Of a stretch of DNA of 33,483 nt, positions 18,676 through 26,316 are shown one piece after another. Both the position numbers and the translations under genes were made by a program. Each line of letters opens with the position of its first letter. The first letter of the stretch is position 1. A model generated the notes under the pieces. The model was not told the origin of the DNA. It was given only the letters and a program-made list of their open reading frames with translations, and searched no databases. Where the stretch lies: positions 1 to 33,483 of the forward strand of contig SHVT01000014.1 in assembly GCA_009694125.1 (NCBI GenBank), read 5' to 3'. Origin of the DNA: Rhodospirillaceae bacterium (lineage in GTDB: Bacteria > Pseudomonadota > Alphaproteobacteria > CACIAM-22H2).

Positions 18676-18702
18676 ATAGCACGCAGAGTCTCGCAGTGCT
18701 AT
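18676..18702. promoter_or_regulatory. Inverted repeat between ppk and sixA, operator candidate
   Basis: ATAGCAC (18676-18682) and GTGCTAT (18696-18702) are perfect inverted 7-mers with a 13-bp spacer, giving 20 bp centre to centre, about two helical turns. The spacer contains a smaller GAG-T-CTC symmetry. It lies 10 bp from the ppk start and 40 bp from the sixA start, a position suited to a dimeric regulator. It could instead be an RNA hairpin in the 5' leader. Confidence 0.4.
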
Positions 18703-18742
18703 GACAGTAGCAGCCTGGCGGAACCAACTTCAGGCAACCAGC

Positions 18743-19261
18743 ATGAAGCGAATCTATCTGCTTCGACACGCGAAATCGATCTGGTCTGAGGATGGCCAGG
18801 CTGACTTTGAGCGCCCCCTGGCGCCGAGGGGATTGCATGCCGCGCGGCAGATGTCCGCTCATCTTCGCGACCGCTCCGTCATACCATCGGTCGTTCTGTG
18901 TTCGACCGCGCGAAGGGCGCACGAAACGCTGGAATTGATCATGCCTGGGCTCACTGGCAAGCCTGGCATTCGATACGAAGACGGCCTCTATCACGCCGCC
19001 GCAAAGGACATCATCGCGCGAATCAGACGTCTCCCCGAGAAAACCGACTCGGTGATGATCGTCGGTCACAATCCAGGGCTTCAGGAGGCCGTATTAGAAC
19101 TTGCCAGCGCCGGCGCCCCAAAGCGCCTACGTCAAATCGCAGAAAAATTCCCGACGCTTGCGCTCGCCGAACTATCCACCGACGTCGAACATTGGCGCGA
19201 TCTCCGCCATGGCGCCGCCCAGCTCGTCGATCTCACCATACCCGCCGAATTCGAGGACTGA
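18743..19261 (+). CDS. SixA-type histidine phosphatase
   Basis: A 172-residue single-domain histidine-phosphatase (phosphoglycerate-mutase-like) protein. The catalytic motif is LLRHAKS with the phospho-accepting His9, and the second His lies in VMIVGHNPGLQE. The central LCSTARRAHETLEL segment carries the conserved Arg. Small members of this group include SixA, which dephosphorylates phosphohistidine; substrate here is unproven. The frame opens at 18701, but MKRIYLLRHAKS from ATG 18743 is the typical start. It is divergent from ppk-ppx and convergent to the CYTH-CHAD gene, so it sits inside a phosphate/polyphosphate neighbourhood. Confidence 0.9.
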   Translation: MKRIYLLRHAKSIWSEDGQADFERPLAPRGLHAARQMSAHLRDRSVIPSVVLCSTARRAHETLELIMPGLTGKPGIRYEDGLYHAAAKDIIARIRRLPEKTDSVMIVGHNPGLQEAVLELASAGAPKRLRQIAEKFPTLALAELSTDVEHWRDLRHGAAQLVDLTIPAEFED

Positions 19262-19283
19262 CCGGACTTCTGAATAGGTCCGG
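19262..19283. terminator. Weak hairpin between convergent sixA and CHAD genes
   Basis: CCGGAC (19262-19267) and GTCCGG (19278-19283) pair perfectly around a 10-nt loop directly after the sixA stop codon. There is no T-run on either side, so termination is only a guess from its position between convergent genes. Confidence 0.3.
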
Positions 19284-19306
19284 CGCGACGGTTCCGCGAG
19301 GTGAAG

Positions 19307-20515
19307 TCATTTCCAGAACGGCCTTTCGCCTTCGAATTTGGTCCAAGCGCGCGGCAGACGAGCGCGCTCGGTCGCCAGCTGTGCAACACTCCAGTCCAGA
19401 ATGACGGTGGCTATGGGCGTCTTCTCCGAGCCGATGGCTTCCCCCCGCCGCCGATCGAGCTGACCGATCAATTCACACATGCAATTGGCGTCATTGAGCG
19501 TGCCCAGCCGGCCCTGAACACGTTCGAGCGCCGTGAGATAGGCGCTACCGAGTTTGGGCGGAAATAACGACCGGAAGAATTCGCCGACATAACGCAGCCT
19601 TTTGGCGCGTATGCGCAAGTGATGCAGGTCCTTAGGAGAATGAGAACCGAGGCCATCTCCAAATTTGTGCAGCTTCTTGTGGAGCCGCTTGATTGTTCGC
19701 CGCGCGAAATGCCCAATCGGTTCATCGAGGTCCCGCAGGCGTGCCGAATCGACCAACTGCGTCCGACCACCCCCATCCCACATGGCGTCGAGCTTCAGCA
19801 TGATCTCGGTGTAACGGCGGCTGGCGATCACCTTACGCATGCGGGAATAGGCCGAGATGCGCTCCGCCTCGGCCTCTTTCATGAGGTTTGCAAACTCTGG
19901 TTCGCCATCGAAGCGGCGGGCAAGCGCGATGAAAACATCCCAACTACGGGCGTGACCGCATTCACGGGCGATCCAGCGCAGCTCGGCGTTGATCGCCTGC
20001 CGTTTGCCATCGTCTAGATGGTGACGCAGCGCGACGAAAACGGCGCGCATGCGGCGAAGGCCGACGCGCAGTTGATGGACACCTTCGGGGTCTTCACCAA
20101 GGGAGGCGCAGGCCTCGTTGGCGCGTATCTGAATCAAACAACTGCGGCCGATTTCAACGAACGCCTCCGCGACCGTCATGCGCCGACGCAAAACGACCCG
20201 CGCCGCCTTTTGCGGGGACGGCAAAAGATTTCCGGCCAGCGCGTAGCCGCGGGCGACTCTGCTCTGCGCTTCCACCGTGAAAGAAACCGAGCGGTGAAGC
20301 CGTCGCGCAACGTCGTAGATTCTGGCTGCGTCACCCGAAATCAGCTCGATTTCGGCCTCGCAAACCGGAACACTTCCGCGTGGGCTGGTGATTTCACCGA
20401 GATCGAGCGCGACGCGCAATTCGGTGTCGCCAAATTGAATCGGCCACTCGCGGCGCCGGACGTCGGTGATGAATTGCGGTTTGAGCGGCCGGCGACGCTT
20501 CATTTCGGCGAACAC
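19307..20515 (-). CDS. CHAD-domain half of a frameshifted CYTH-CHAD gene
   Basis: This is the 3' part of a CYTH-CHAD gene and stays open for 402 codons from a GTG at 20515. Residues 1-110 or so finish the CYTH fold (FGDTELRVALDLGEI, VCEAEIELISG). The rest is the all-helical CHAD domain with its conserved basic/His features: VHQLRVGLRRMRAVF, ARSWDVFIAL and HHLRIRAKRLRYVGEFF. CHAD domains bind inorganic polyphosphate and are often encoded near ppk and ppx, as here. Without its 5' part the GTG start would give a truncated CYTH fold, so function in this form is doubtful. With one base restored near 20631 the full protein would be about 513 residues, normal for the family. Confidence 0.8.
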   Translation of the reverse strand: MFAEMKRRRPLKPQFITDVRRREWPIQFGDTELRVALDLGEITSPRGSVPVCEAEIELISGDAARIYDVARRLHRSVSFTVEAQSRVARGYALAGNLLPSPQKAARVVLRRRMTVAEAFVEIGRSCLIQIRANEACASLGEDPEGVHQLRVGLRRMRAVFVALRHHLDDGKRQAINAELRWIARECGHARSWDVFIALARRFDGEPEFANLMKEAEAERISAYSRMRKVIASRRYTEIMLKLDAMWDGGGRTQLVDSARLRDLDEPIGHFARRTIKRLHKKLHKFGDGLGSHSPKDLHHLRIRAKRLRYVGEFFRSLFPPKLGSAYLTALERVQGRLGTLNDANCMCELIGQLDRRRGEAIGSEKTPIATVILDWSVAQLATERARLPRAWTKFEGERPFWK

Positions 20516-20847
20516 CTGGCGAATGACGGGGTCGTCAACGCGCTTGGGGTTGGGCCGGTCGCCGACGACCTCCCTTTCCCATTCCGACCGCGCCTTGGTG
20601 CCGCCGGATGGGGCGCGCTCGACGGACAGGTTTTTCTCTTGCCTTCGTTGCGGACGCGCAGCGCCGCCTTGTTATGATGAAGATCGAAATTCGCCGTGTC
20701 GTAATAAACGCTGACCAGCCGTTTGGCTTTCGGCAAACCGGCGCCTTTCGCCCGGTGCAATAGACGATGGCGCATAAGCCGGGGTACTTCGTCCTTGGCG
20801 AGGCGAAGTTTCAATTCCACCTCAACCGGACTGTTACTCCGAGACAT
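20500..20847 (-). pseudogene. CYTH-domain 5' fragment, frameshifted from CHAD part
   Basis: The first part encodes the start of a CYTH triphosphate-tunnel domain, with the defining ExExK motif (EVELK, residues 9-13) and LVSVYYDTANFDLHHNKAALRVRNEGK. Just after this, at an A5 tract (T5 at 20631-20635 on the plus strand), the reading frame becomes non-homologous and the rest of the 115-codon ORF is an out-of-frame tail. The CYTH sequence continues in the -1 frame (ARSEWEREVVGD) and joins the CHAD ORF without a break. Adding one A restores a single gene spanning 19307-20847. Either the gene is inactivated, or the base was lost in sequencing or assembly. Confidence 0.8.
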
Positions 20848-20960
20848 TGAACCGTGCCGCGAAAGGACGAGGATGAAAGCGGACCGTCAATTGCGACTAT
20901 CCTAACCACGCACCAACATCCCGACAATGAACCGTCAGCGTTCGCCAGCTCAATGAGCTT

Positions 20961-21010
20961 TGTGAATCGGGGGATAATCTGTGTATGGGTTTTGGATATT
21001 TTGTGGATAA
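20961..21010. promoter_or_regulatory. Phased array of DnaA-box-like nonamers
   Basis: Read on the minus strand, nonamers resembling TTATCCACA occur at 21002-21010 (9/9 match), 20991-20999 (ATATCCAAA, 7/9), 20980-20988 (CCATACACA, 6/9), 20969-20977 (TTATCCCCC, 7/9) and 20961-20969 (6/9, overlapping). The first four are all in one orientation and start exactly 11 bp apart, one helical turn. The surrounding 60 bp is AT-rich for this genome. It lies in the 193-bp gap downstream of hdaA and upstream of the CYTH-CHAD start. Possible roles are a DnaA titration or reactivation site, a DnaA-controlled promoter, or part of a replication origin. Confidence 0.55.
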
Positions 21011-21040
21011 ACCTCACTATCCTACTTGCGATCCGGCCTA

Positions 21041-21718
21041 CTATTCCGAGCCGTGAGCACTTCCTTCAAGCACACCTCGAATCAGTGCCAGGCTGACGTT
21101 TCGGTGTCCGGTCAGTGCCGCGTGATCGATCTTCCCAACGATGTCCCGCATTGCGTTGAACGATCGTTCGATACGGGGGATCAGGTAGGAAACAATTTCA
21201 GGTGCGACACGAAGCTGACGATCGGCGAACAGCTTAATCAGAACGGCTTCAAGCAGACCTTCATCCGGAGACTCCACGAAAGCAACCGGAATGGCCGCGA
21301 GGCGCGAATGAAGATCGGCCAATCGAATTGGCCATCGCGCCGGTGGGAGGCGGCCGGTGAGCAGCAGATGGCCGGACATTTCGCCGATGTGATTGTAGAG
21401 ATGAAGGAGCGATCGTTCGTCGACGCCCTCGTCTGCGGCGTCGATGACGACACATCGTCGTCCTTGCAGGATCGCCTCCGGACTGCCCACCAATTCCCGT
21501 GTCGACATCAGCTTGGCGCCGGCTCGGTCCGCCCAGATGCTCGCCAAATGTGTCTTCCCGCAAGCCGGGGGACCGGCCAGCGCAAAAGCGGGCGCCGGCC
21601 AGTCCGGCCAACGATCGAGCCAGGCTACTGCCCCACGGTTCGCGTCGGCGACCACGAAATCGGCGCGGCCGAAGGCCGGTCGGTGTTCAAATTCAAGCGG
21701 GAGCTGGCCCGCGTTCAA
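21041..21718 (-). CDS. hdaA: DnaA-related regulatory inactivator HdaA
   Basis: Hda-type AAA+ proteins bind the DNA-loaded sliding clamp and stimulate hydrolysis of DnaA-bound ATP, preventing re-initiation. The 225-residue product begins with a clamp-binding-like motif QLPLEF (5-10), then a Walker A GPPACGKTH (49-57), a Walker B-like CVVIDAADE, and ends in lid helices. It lacks the C-terminal DNA-binding domain of DnaA. The start is TTG at 21718, overlapping the upstream stop (TTGA), with GGGAG placed correctly upstream. It is last in the DUF2066-cdpOH-perM-hdaA operon, and the DnaA-box array lies just past its stop. Confidence 0.9.
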   Translation of the reverse strand: MNAGQLPLEFEHRPAFGRADFVVADANRGAVAWLDRWPDWPAPAFALAGPPACGKTHLASIWADRAGAKLMSTRELVGSPEAILQGRRCVVIDAADEGVDERSLLHLYNHIGEMSGHLLLTGRLPPARWPIRLADLHSRLAAIPVAFVESPDEGLLEAVLIKLFADRQLRVAPEIVSYLIPRIERSFNAMRDIVGKIDHAALTGHRNVSLALIRGVLEGSAHGSE

Positions 21719-22776
21719 TCGCTATCTCCCAGATACAGGGGGCTGGTCAGATAACTTGCCAACACAAAGCGGGCGAGAACCCCGACAACGGCGGCGACCG
21801 GAACGGCAATAAGGATGCCGACCAGACCGAACAGGCTGCCTCCGGCAAGAACCGCAAAAATGATCCAAACTGGATGGAGGCCCACCCTTTGTCCCACCAG
21901 GCGGGGCGTCAGGACATTGCTCTCAAACATCTGGCAGGCCGCAAAAACGGCCGCCACGGCCAAAATCGGGGTCCAACTCTCGAACTGGGCGAAAGCAACG
22001 GCCAAGCCAATGCCGGCGCCGAACGCGAACCCAACATAGGGAATGAAGGCCAGAAAACCGGTGAGGACACCCAAAGCCAGCCCGAATTCAAGGCCGATCA
22101 CTGACAGGGCAATGCCATAGATCGCGGCCAGGGTCATGCAAACCACGGCCTGTCCGCGAACGAAGCCGGCCAACACGCGGTCGATTTCGGCGAGTTGGCC
22201 TCGGACAATTTCGGCATGCCGTCGCGGCAGCCAAGAATCGACACTGGCCACAATGCGGTCCCAATCGCGCAATAGATAAAAACACGCGACCGGCGTAATC
22301 AGCAGAAGTGACAACAAATTCGCCAGCACCATGCCTCCGCTCCAAAGGCTGGCAAGTAAGGTGCTGGTCCACGACATCGCGTCGGTCGCGAGACTTCCGG
22401 CGGCCGCCTTGAGCTGATTGGCGTCCGTCGCGGCGAGCTGCGCCCCGACGCGTTCGACAATGGGCTCCAACCATTCGCGGAGGCCAGCGAGCAACCCGGG
22501 AACACGCGCCAGCAACTCAATGAATTGCGCCTGCAACAGCGGCACAATCAACACAAACGCGCCGAAAAGAATGAGAAAGAACGTCGCCGTTACCAGGCTA
22601 GTGCCGGTGGCGCGCGATACACCAACACGGCGCAGCCCGCCAACGATGGGATCGAGGAAATAAGCGACGGCCATGCCCGCGATGAACGGCAACAAGACCG
22701 AACGCAAGACGTAAACGGCCAGCACGAGTGCGGCCAACCCCGTGAGCCACGGCCAAGCCGGCCGACGGCGCGTCAA
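21715..22776 (-). CDS. AI-2E transporter / PerM-family membrane protein
   Basis: A 353-residue polytopic membrane protein with about seven to eight hydrophobic segments: an N-terminal pair, a central amphipathic region (WLEPIVERVGAQLAATDANQLK), and a C-terminal set with FGLALGVLTGFLAFIPYVGF and the family signature LTPRLVGQRVGLHPVWIIFAVLAGGSLFGLVG. The family contains proteins proposed as AI-2 exporters or Na+/H+ antiporters; substrate cannot be read from sequence. Starts at TTG 22776, overlapping the upstream stop as TTGA, and ends overlapping hdaA. PerM-like genes are recurrent hdaA neighbours in Alphaproteobacteria. Confidence 0.9.
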   Translation of the reverse strand: MTRRRPAWPWLTGLAALVLAVYVLRSVLLPFIAGMAVAYFLDPIVGGLRRVGVSRATGTSLVTATFFLILFGAFVLIVPLLQAQFIELLARVPGLLAGLREWLEPIVERVGAQLAATDANQLKAAAGSLATDAMSWTSTLLASLWSGGMVLANLLSLLLITPVACFYLLRDWDRIVASVDSWLPRRHAEIVRGQLAEIDRVLAGFVRGQAVVCMTLAAIYGIALSVIGLEFGLALGVLTGFLAFIPYVGFAFGAGIGLAVAFAQFESWTPILAVAAVFAACQMFESNVLTPRLVGQRVGLHPVWIIFAVLAGGSLFGLVGILIAVPVAAVVGVLARFVLASYLTSPLYLGDSD

Positions 22777-23321
22777 TTGCCGCCCTCGCTGCGCGGGACG
22801 CGGCGCCCGAATTTGGTCAGGTAGTCAAGGCCGGAAACCAGCGTCGTGGCCCCGGTCAAATAGACCAAGGCCTCGCCGACGCCAAGGTCGTCCATCCCCA
22901 ATCCAAGCCGAGCGAGAACGAAGGCGATGAGCGCGATCTGGACGACCGTGTTGAGTTTGCTGACCGGTGTCGGCCGCACCGACCCAATAGGCTCGGTTGC
23001 TGTGTGCAAAAGAATGACCCCGCCAACAATGAGGAGGTCGCGGAAAACAACCAGGATCGCCAGCCAAATGGGGATATGGCCCAGATAGCCGAGCGTAAGA
23101 TACACGCCGACCAGCATGACCTTATCGGCGACAGGGTCGAGGTACCCGCCGAGGACCGTCCGCGAATTGAAACGTTTTGCAACGTACCCGTCGATGGCAT
23201 CGGTCAGGCCCGCGGTGACAAACACCCAGAATGCCGGAGTGAACAGGTGCGACAGCAACAGCCAAATCACGAACGGCACCGACAACAGTCGGGCCAGGCT
23301 CAGGATATTGGGAATACTCAC
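22773..23321 (-). CDS. CDP-alcohol phosphatidyltransferase (PgsA/Cls-like)
   Basis: A 182-residue integral membrane enzyme that joins a CDP-diacylglycerol phosphatidyl group to an alcohol. The CDP-OH-P motif reads D41-x2-D44-G45-x2-A48-K49 then G58-x3-D62-x3-D66, with Lys where the consensus has Arg. Five to six hydrophobic segments follow. The acceptor may be glycerol 3-phosphate (PgsA) or phosphatidylglycerol (eukaryote-type cardiolipin synthase); the sequence alone does not decide. The open frame extends upstream to 23615 inside DUF2066, but the real start is GTG at 23321, overlapping the DUF2066 stop (GTGA) and giving the expected N-terminus ([12 protein letters not shown]). Confidence 0.9.
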   Translation of the reverse strand: MSIPNILSLARLLSVPFVIWLLLSHLFTPAFWVFVTAGLTDAIDGYVAKRFNSRTVLGGYLDPVADKVMLVGVYLTLGYLGHIPIWLAILVVFRDLLIVGGVILLHTATEPIGSVRPTPVSKLNTVVQIALIAFVLARLGLGMDDLGVGEALVYLTGATTLVSGLDYLTKFGRRVPRSEGGN

Positions 23322-24448
23322 GGACGCACGCTGGCGGGCCGGCCTTCGGTCTTGCGCAGTATCCACCCCGTCCCGTCGCGCGCGAGATCGAGATCGCGCT
23401 GGGCCATTGCCAACCGCAACTGGGATTCGTCTCCCAGATAAAGAATCTCCAATCGCGCCTCGGTCTTGGAAAGATAGACCAGATGACTCCGCCTCACTGG
23501 AACTATGCCCGCCAGGCGATTGCGAATGTCTATCCAATCCGCCAGAGTTCCGATCGCGACGGACACGACGACGCTCTGTTCGCTGCTGAATCTCAGCACG
23601 TTGTCGCTTTGCCACTGATCCTCGATCTGCGCGACGATGTCAGCGGCGGCCCTGGTTAAGAGCGCGTCTGCCGCCTCGCCGGGGTTGCCCACAACGCTCT
23701 GCACGGTCGTTCGGTCGGCCACCGAGGCACCGAAGCGATTGACGGATATTTGGAGGATAAGGCGCCCGCCGATATCGGAACGCAAATCGGCGACGACCAC
23801 CAGCGCGCCGGTGGATCCGTATCGCCGGGCTATCGTTTGAATCCGCTGGTCGTTGCCGGCGGCGGCCTGATCGGCGCTGATATCGCGGATATCGATCAGA
23901 TCGCCCGCGGGGAGAACGATCGGCACCAATCCGTCGCTGGCCGGCAGGCGGCTCCAGGCTGCCCGCCACGGATTGGGGTCGTCCCACAACGACACGGCAC
24001 CGCCGTCGCGAAAGACCGGCAGCACCAGAAGCGGTTTGCTGACCGTTTCGGCGAAGGATGTTTCGGTACTTCGCAGCAGGTTACGCACGCCGTCGACGTC
24101 GAAGCGAACCGTCAGCTTCGCCAAATAACGCACCGGCGAGGTTTTCTCTTCCTGCACTTCGAACGTCCGGATTAGATTTTTCAGCTCGGCCGTCGAAAGC
24201 CTTCGCAAACGGGCGATCTCGGCACGCGGCACCAGCCGCCGCATCAAGCGGGCGAATGCTTCGCGTTCGCCGGCGGCAAGTGCCGACTCACGCGCCGCCG
24301 CCGCATCGGCGGCCGTAGCGTCAACCGCGACATCCCGCACCGTGTAGACGCTTTCGTCGGCGGCCATGGCTGGCGCCAACGCGGCGCATACGCCCAAGAC
24401 CACGGCGATGAGGACGGCTTTGCCGCTGCTGACGGGTCGCGGAATCAT
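23318..24448 (-). CDS. DUF2066 family periplasmic protein
   Basis: A 376-residue protein with an N-terminal signal peptide (basic start, hydrophobic core [15 protein letters not shown], probable cleavage near AMAA at residue 30). The remainder matches the character of DUF2066: an N-terminal [12 protein letters not shown]-x-AAAARE block, the [11 protein letters not shown] segment, and a middle region with [26 protein letters not shown]. Function is unknown; it is predicted to be periplasmic. ATG 24448 is preferred over an upstream start at 24484. It heads the operon leading to hdaA and is divergent from purM. Confidence 0.85.
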   Translation of the reverse strand: MIPRPVSSGKAVLIAVVLGVCAALAPAMAADESVYTVRDVAVDATAADAAAARESALAAGEREAFARLMRRLVPRAEIARLRRLSTAELKNLIRTFEVQEEKTSPVRYLAKLTVRFDVDGVRNLLRSTETSFAETVSKPLLVLPVFRDGGAVSLWDDPNPWRAAWSRLPASDGLVPIVLPAGDLIDIRDISADQAAAGNDQRIQTIARRYGSTGALVVVADLRSDIGGRLILQISVNRFGASVADRTTVQSVVGNPGEAADALLTRAAADIVAQIEDQWQSDNVLRFSSEQSVVVSVAIGTLADWIDIRNRLAGIVPVRRSHLVYLSKTEARLEILYLGDESQLRLAMAQRDLDLARDGTGWILRKTEGRPASVRP

Positions 24449-24491
24449 TGCAAACCGTTGCGGAGTCAGTATGTTTCGGCCCACTGGCCGG

Positions 24492-24518
24492 TTGCACAGG
24501 CGTTTGCTGGCTTATACT
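24492..24518 (+). promoter_or_regulatory. Candidate purM promoter
   Basis: TTGCAC (24492-24497) and TATACT (24513-24518) are spaced by 15 bp, slightly short for sigma-70 but with a near-perfect -10. Transcription would begin near 24525, downstream of the TTG at 24458 and only about 14 nt before the ATT proposed as the purM start. Confidence 0.45.
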
Positions 24519-24538
24519 CGACTTTCCGCGAGGTTTCC

Positions 24539-25603
24539 ATTCGCGCACATTCATACAAATCCGCCGGGGTCGACATCGATGCCGGCGATGCCCTGGTCGA
24601 AGCGATCAAACCCTTGGCCCGCACGACGGCGCGCAAAGGCGCCGATGCCGCCCTCGGCGGTTTTGGCGCGCTTTTCGACCTGAAGGCAACTGGGTATCGC
24701 GATCCTGTCCTGGTCGCGACCACCGATGGCGTCGGCACGAAGCTCAAAGTCGCCATCGCCGCCGGACTTCATGACACGGTCGGACTCGACCTTGTGGCGA
24801 TGGTCGTCAACGATCTGGTCGTGCAGGGAGCCGAACCCCTGTTCCTGCTGGATTATTTCGCGACGGGCCGCCTCGATGTGGAGGCCGGGCGCCGCATCAT
24901 CGGCGGCATCGCCGCCGGGTGCCGCGAGGCGGGCTGCGCCCTCATCGGCGGCGAAACGGCCGAAATGCCGGGAATGTATGCGGAGGGGGATTACGATCTC
25001 GCGGCGTTTGCCGTTGGGGCGGTGGAGCGAGATCAGGTTTTGCCGCGGCCGGACGTTTGCGTCGGCGACACGATATTCGGACTCACATCCAGCGGCCTGC
25101 ATTCAAACGGATTCTCACTGGTCCGGGCCATAGTGGAAACATCCGGCCTCGACTTCGCGGCCAAGGCGCCTTTCGCGCCCGCCATGGCCTTGGGCGAGGC
25201 TCTGCTGGTCCCAACGCGAATCTACGTTAAGAGTCTACTCGCGTGCAGCAAGTCGGGTGCGATCAAGGCGATGGCGCATATCACCGGCGGCGGCCTCGTC
25301 GAGAATCTGCCGCGCGTGCTGCCGGAGAGCGTGGCTGCCATGATCGACGTTGCAAGCTGGAGGCAGCCTCCAGTCTTTCGATGGCTTGCCGCCACCGGCA
25401 ATGTCGCGCCCACGGAGATGATCCGTGTCTTCAATTGTGGAATCGGCATGGCGGTCATTGTTTCCCCCGAGTTCGCCGATTCCGTCGCAGGGCGCCTGGT
25501 CGAGGCCGGCGAAACCGTGCATCGAATCGGCCGTATCGTCGAGCGGACGCCGGAGATGCCGGAGGTGGTGGTCACCGGGCTTGATGACGCATGGCGCGAC
25601 TGA
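24539..25603 (+). CDS. purM: Phosphoribosylformylglycinamidine cyclo-ligase
   Basis: PurM (AIR synthetase) closes the imidazole ring with ATP in purine synthesis. The product shows [21 protein letters not shown] at its start, then [13 protein letters not shown], the [22 protein letters not shown] motif, [32 protein letters not shown] and a C-terminal [10 protein letters not shown]; the family's ATP-binding features are all present. The start is unusual. The only ATG/GTG/TTG before the conserved region is TTG 24458, which lies upstream of the likely promoter. ATT at 24539 has GCGAGG 5 nt before it and gives a normal N-terminus of 354 residues. The gene overlaps purN by 13 bp. Confidence 0.93.
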   Translation: MRAHSYKSAGVDIDAGDALVEAIKPLARTTARKGADAALGGFGALFDLKATGYRDPVLVATTDGVGTKLKVAIAAGLHDTVGLDLVAMVVNDLVVQGAEPLFLLDYFATGRLDVEAGRRIIGGIAAGCREAGCALIGGETAEMPGMYAEGDYDLAAFAVGAVERDQVLPRPDVCVGDTIFGLTSSGLHSNGFSLVRAIVETSGLDFAAKAPFAPAMALGEALLVPTRIYVKSLLACSKSGAIKAMAHITGGGLVENLPRVLPESVAAMIDVASWRQPPVFRWLAATGNVAPTEMIRVFNCGIGMAVIVSPEFADSVAGRLVEAGETVHRIGRIVERTPEMPEVVVTGLDDAWRD

Positions 25604-26238
25604 AGGTTGCGGTCCTCATATCCGGGCGCGGAAGCAACCTTCAAGCACTGATCGACGCCTGTGCGGGGTCTGATTTTCCGGCAACGATCGTCAAAGTTAT
25701 TTCCAACCGACCGGGCGTCGAAGGACTAAACCGGGCCCAAAGCGCCGCCATCCCGACTCAGGTCGTCGATCATCGCGACCGCCCCGACCGCGCGGCGTTC
25801 GATTCGGCGCTTCACGCCGCCCTGGCCGAAACCGGCGCGGAGCTTGTTTGTCTCGCCGGGTTCATGCGCCTGCTCACACCGGGATTCGTTGAGGTTTGGC
25901 GCGACCGCCTGATCAACATTCACCCTTCGTTGTTGCCGGCCTTTCCGGGGCTCGATACCCATGCTCGCGCCTTGGCCGCGGGTGTGTGCATCAGCGGATG
26001 CACCGTTCATTTCGTGCGGGCCGCGATGGATCAAGGGCCGATAATCGTCCAGGGCGCGGTTCCGGTTCTGGCCGACGACGATGCCAACAGCCTCGCGGCC
26101 CGCGTACTCGCCGCCGAACATCGCTGTTATCCCTTAGCCCTCCGCTTGATAGCCGAGGGCCGAGTCCGCGTCGTTGGGGAGCGTGCCGTCATCGACCGGG
26201 CAGCGCCGGTGGCCGATGTGTTGATTAACCCATCCTAG
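25591..26238 (+). CDS. purN: Phosphoribosylglycinamide formyltransferase
   Basis: PurN transfers a formyl group from 10-formyltetrahydrofolate to GAR. The 215-residue product has the N-terminal phosphate-binding loop [10 protein letters not shown] (11-20) and the catalytic residues Asn109, His111 ([12 protein letters not shown]) and Asp147 (MDQGPII), matching the E. coli Asn106/His108/Asp144 pattern. ATG at 25591 lies inside the end of purM, so the two are translationally coupled. The two genes form the usual purMN operon. Confidence 0.97.
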   Translation: MARLKVAVLISGRGSNLQALIDACAGSDFPATIVKVISNRPGVEGLNRAQSAAIPTQVVDHRDRPDRAAFDSALHAALAETGAELVCLAGFMRLLTPGFVEVWRDRLINIHPSLLPAFPGLDTHARALAAGVCISGCTVHFVRAAMDQGPIIVQGAVPVLADDDANSLAARVLAAEHRCYPLALRLIAEGRVRVVGERAVIDRAAPVADVLINPS

Positions 26239-26252
26239 GGTCACGAACGGAC

Positions 26253-26281
26253 TTCCGCACCGCCCGCGAAAGCGCTATACA
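26253..26281 (+). promoter_or_regulatory. Weak promoter candidate for the 40-residue gene
   Basis: TTCCGC (26253-26258) and TATACA (26276-26281) are spaced by 17 bp between purN and the small membrane protein gene. The -35 is poor. The placement, 35 bp before the ATG, is reasonable. Confidence 0.3.
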
Positions 26282-26316
26282 CGGCAATCGGCATCGATCC
26301 GAGGGGGGACAAATCC

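Noticed and set aside
20625-20645. Canonical -1 programmed frameshift (X-XXY-YYZ) at the CYTH-CHAD break
   Set aside because: In the zero frame the codons are AGA AAA ACC, so the A-site codon does not fit YYZ; P-site slippage stays possible, but an indel is simpler.
24458-24538. TTG at 24458 as the purM start
   Set aside because: No Shine-Dalgarno, lies upstream of the probable -35/-10, and the added residues do not resemble PurM; kept only as an alternative.
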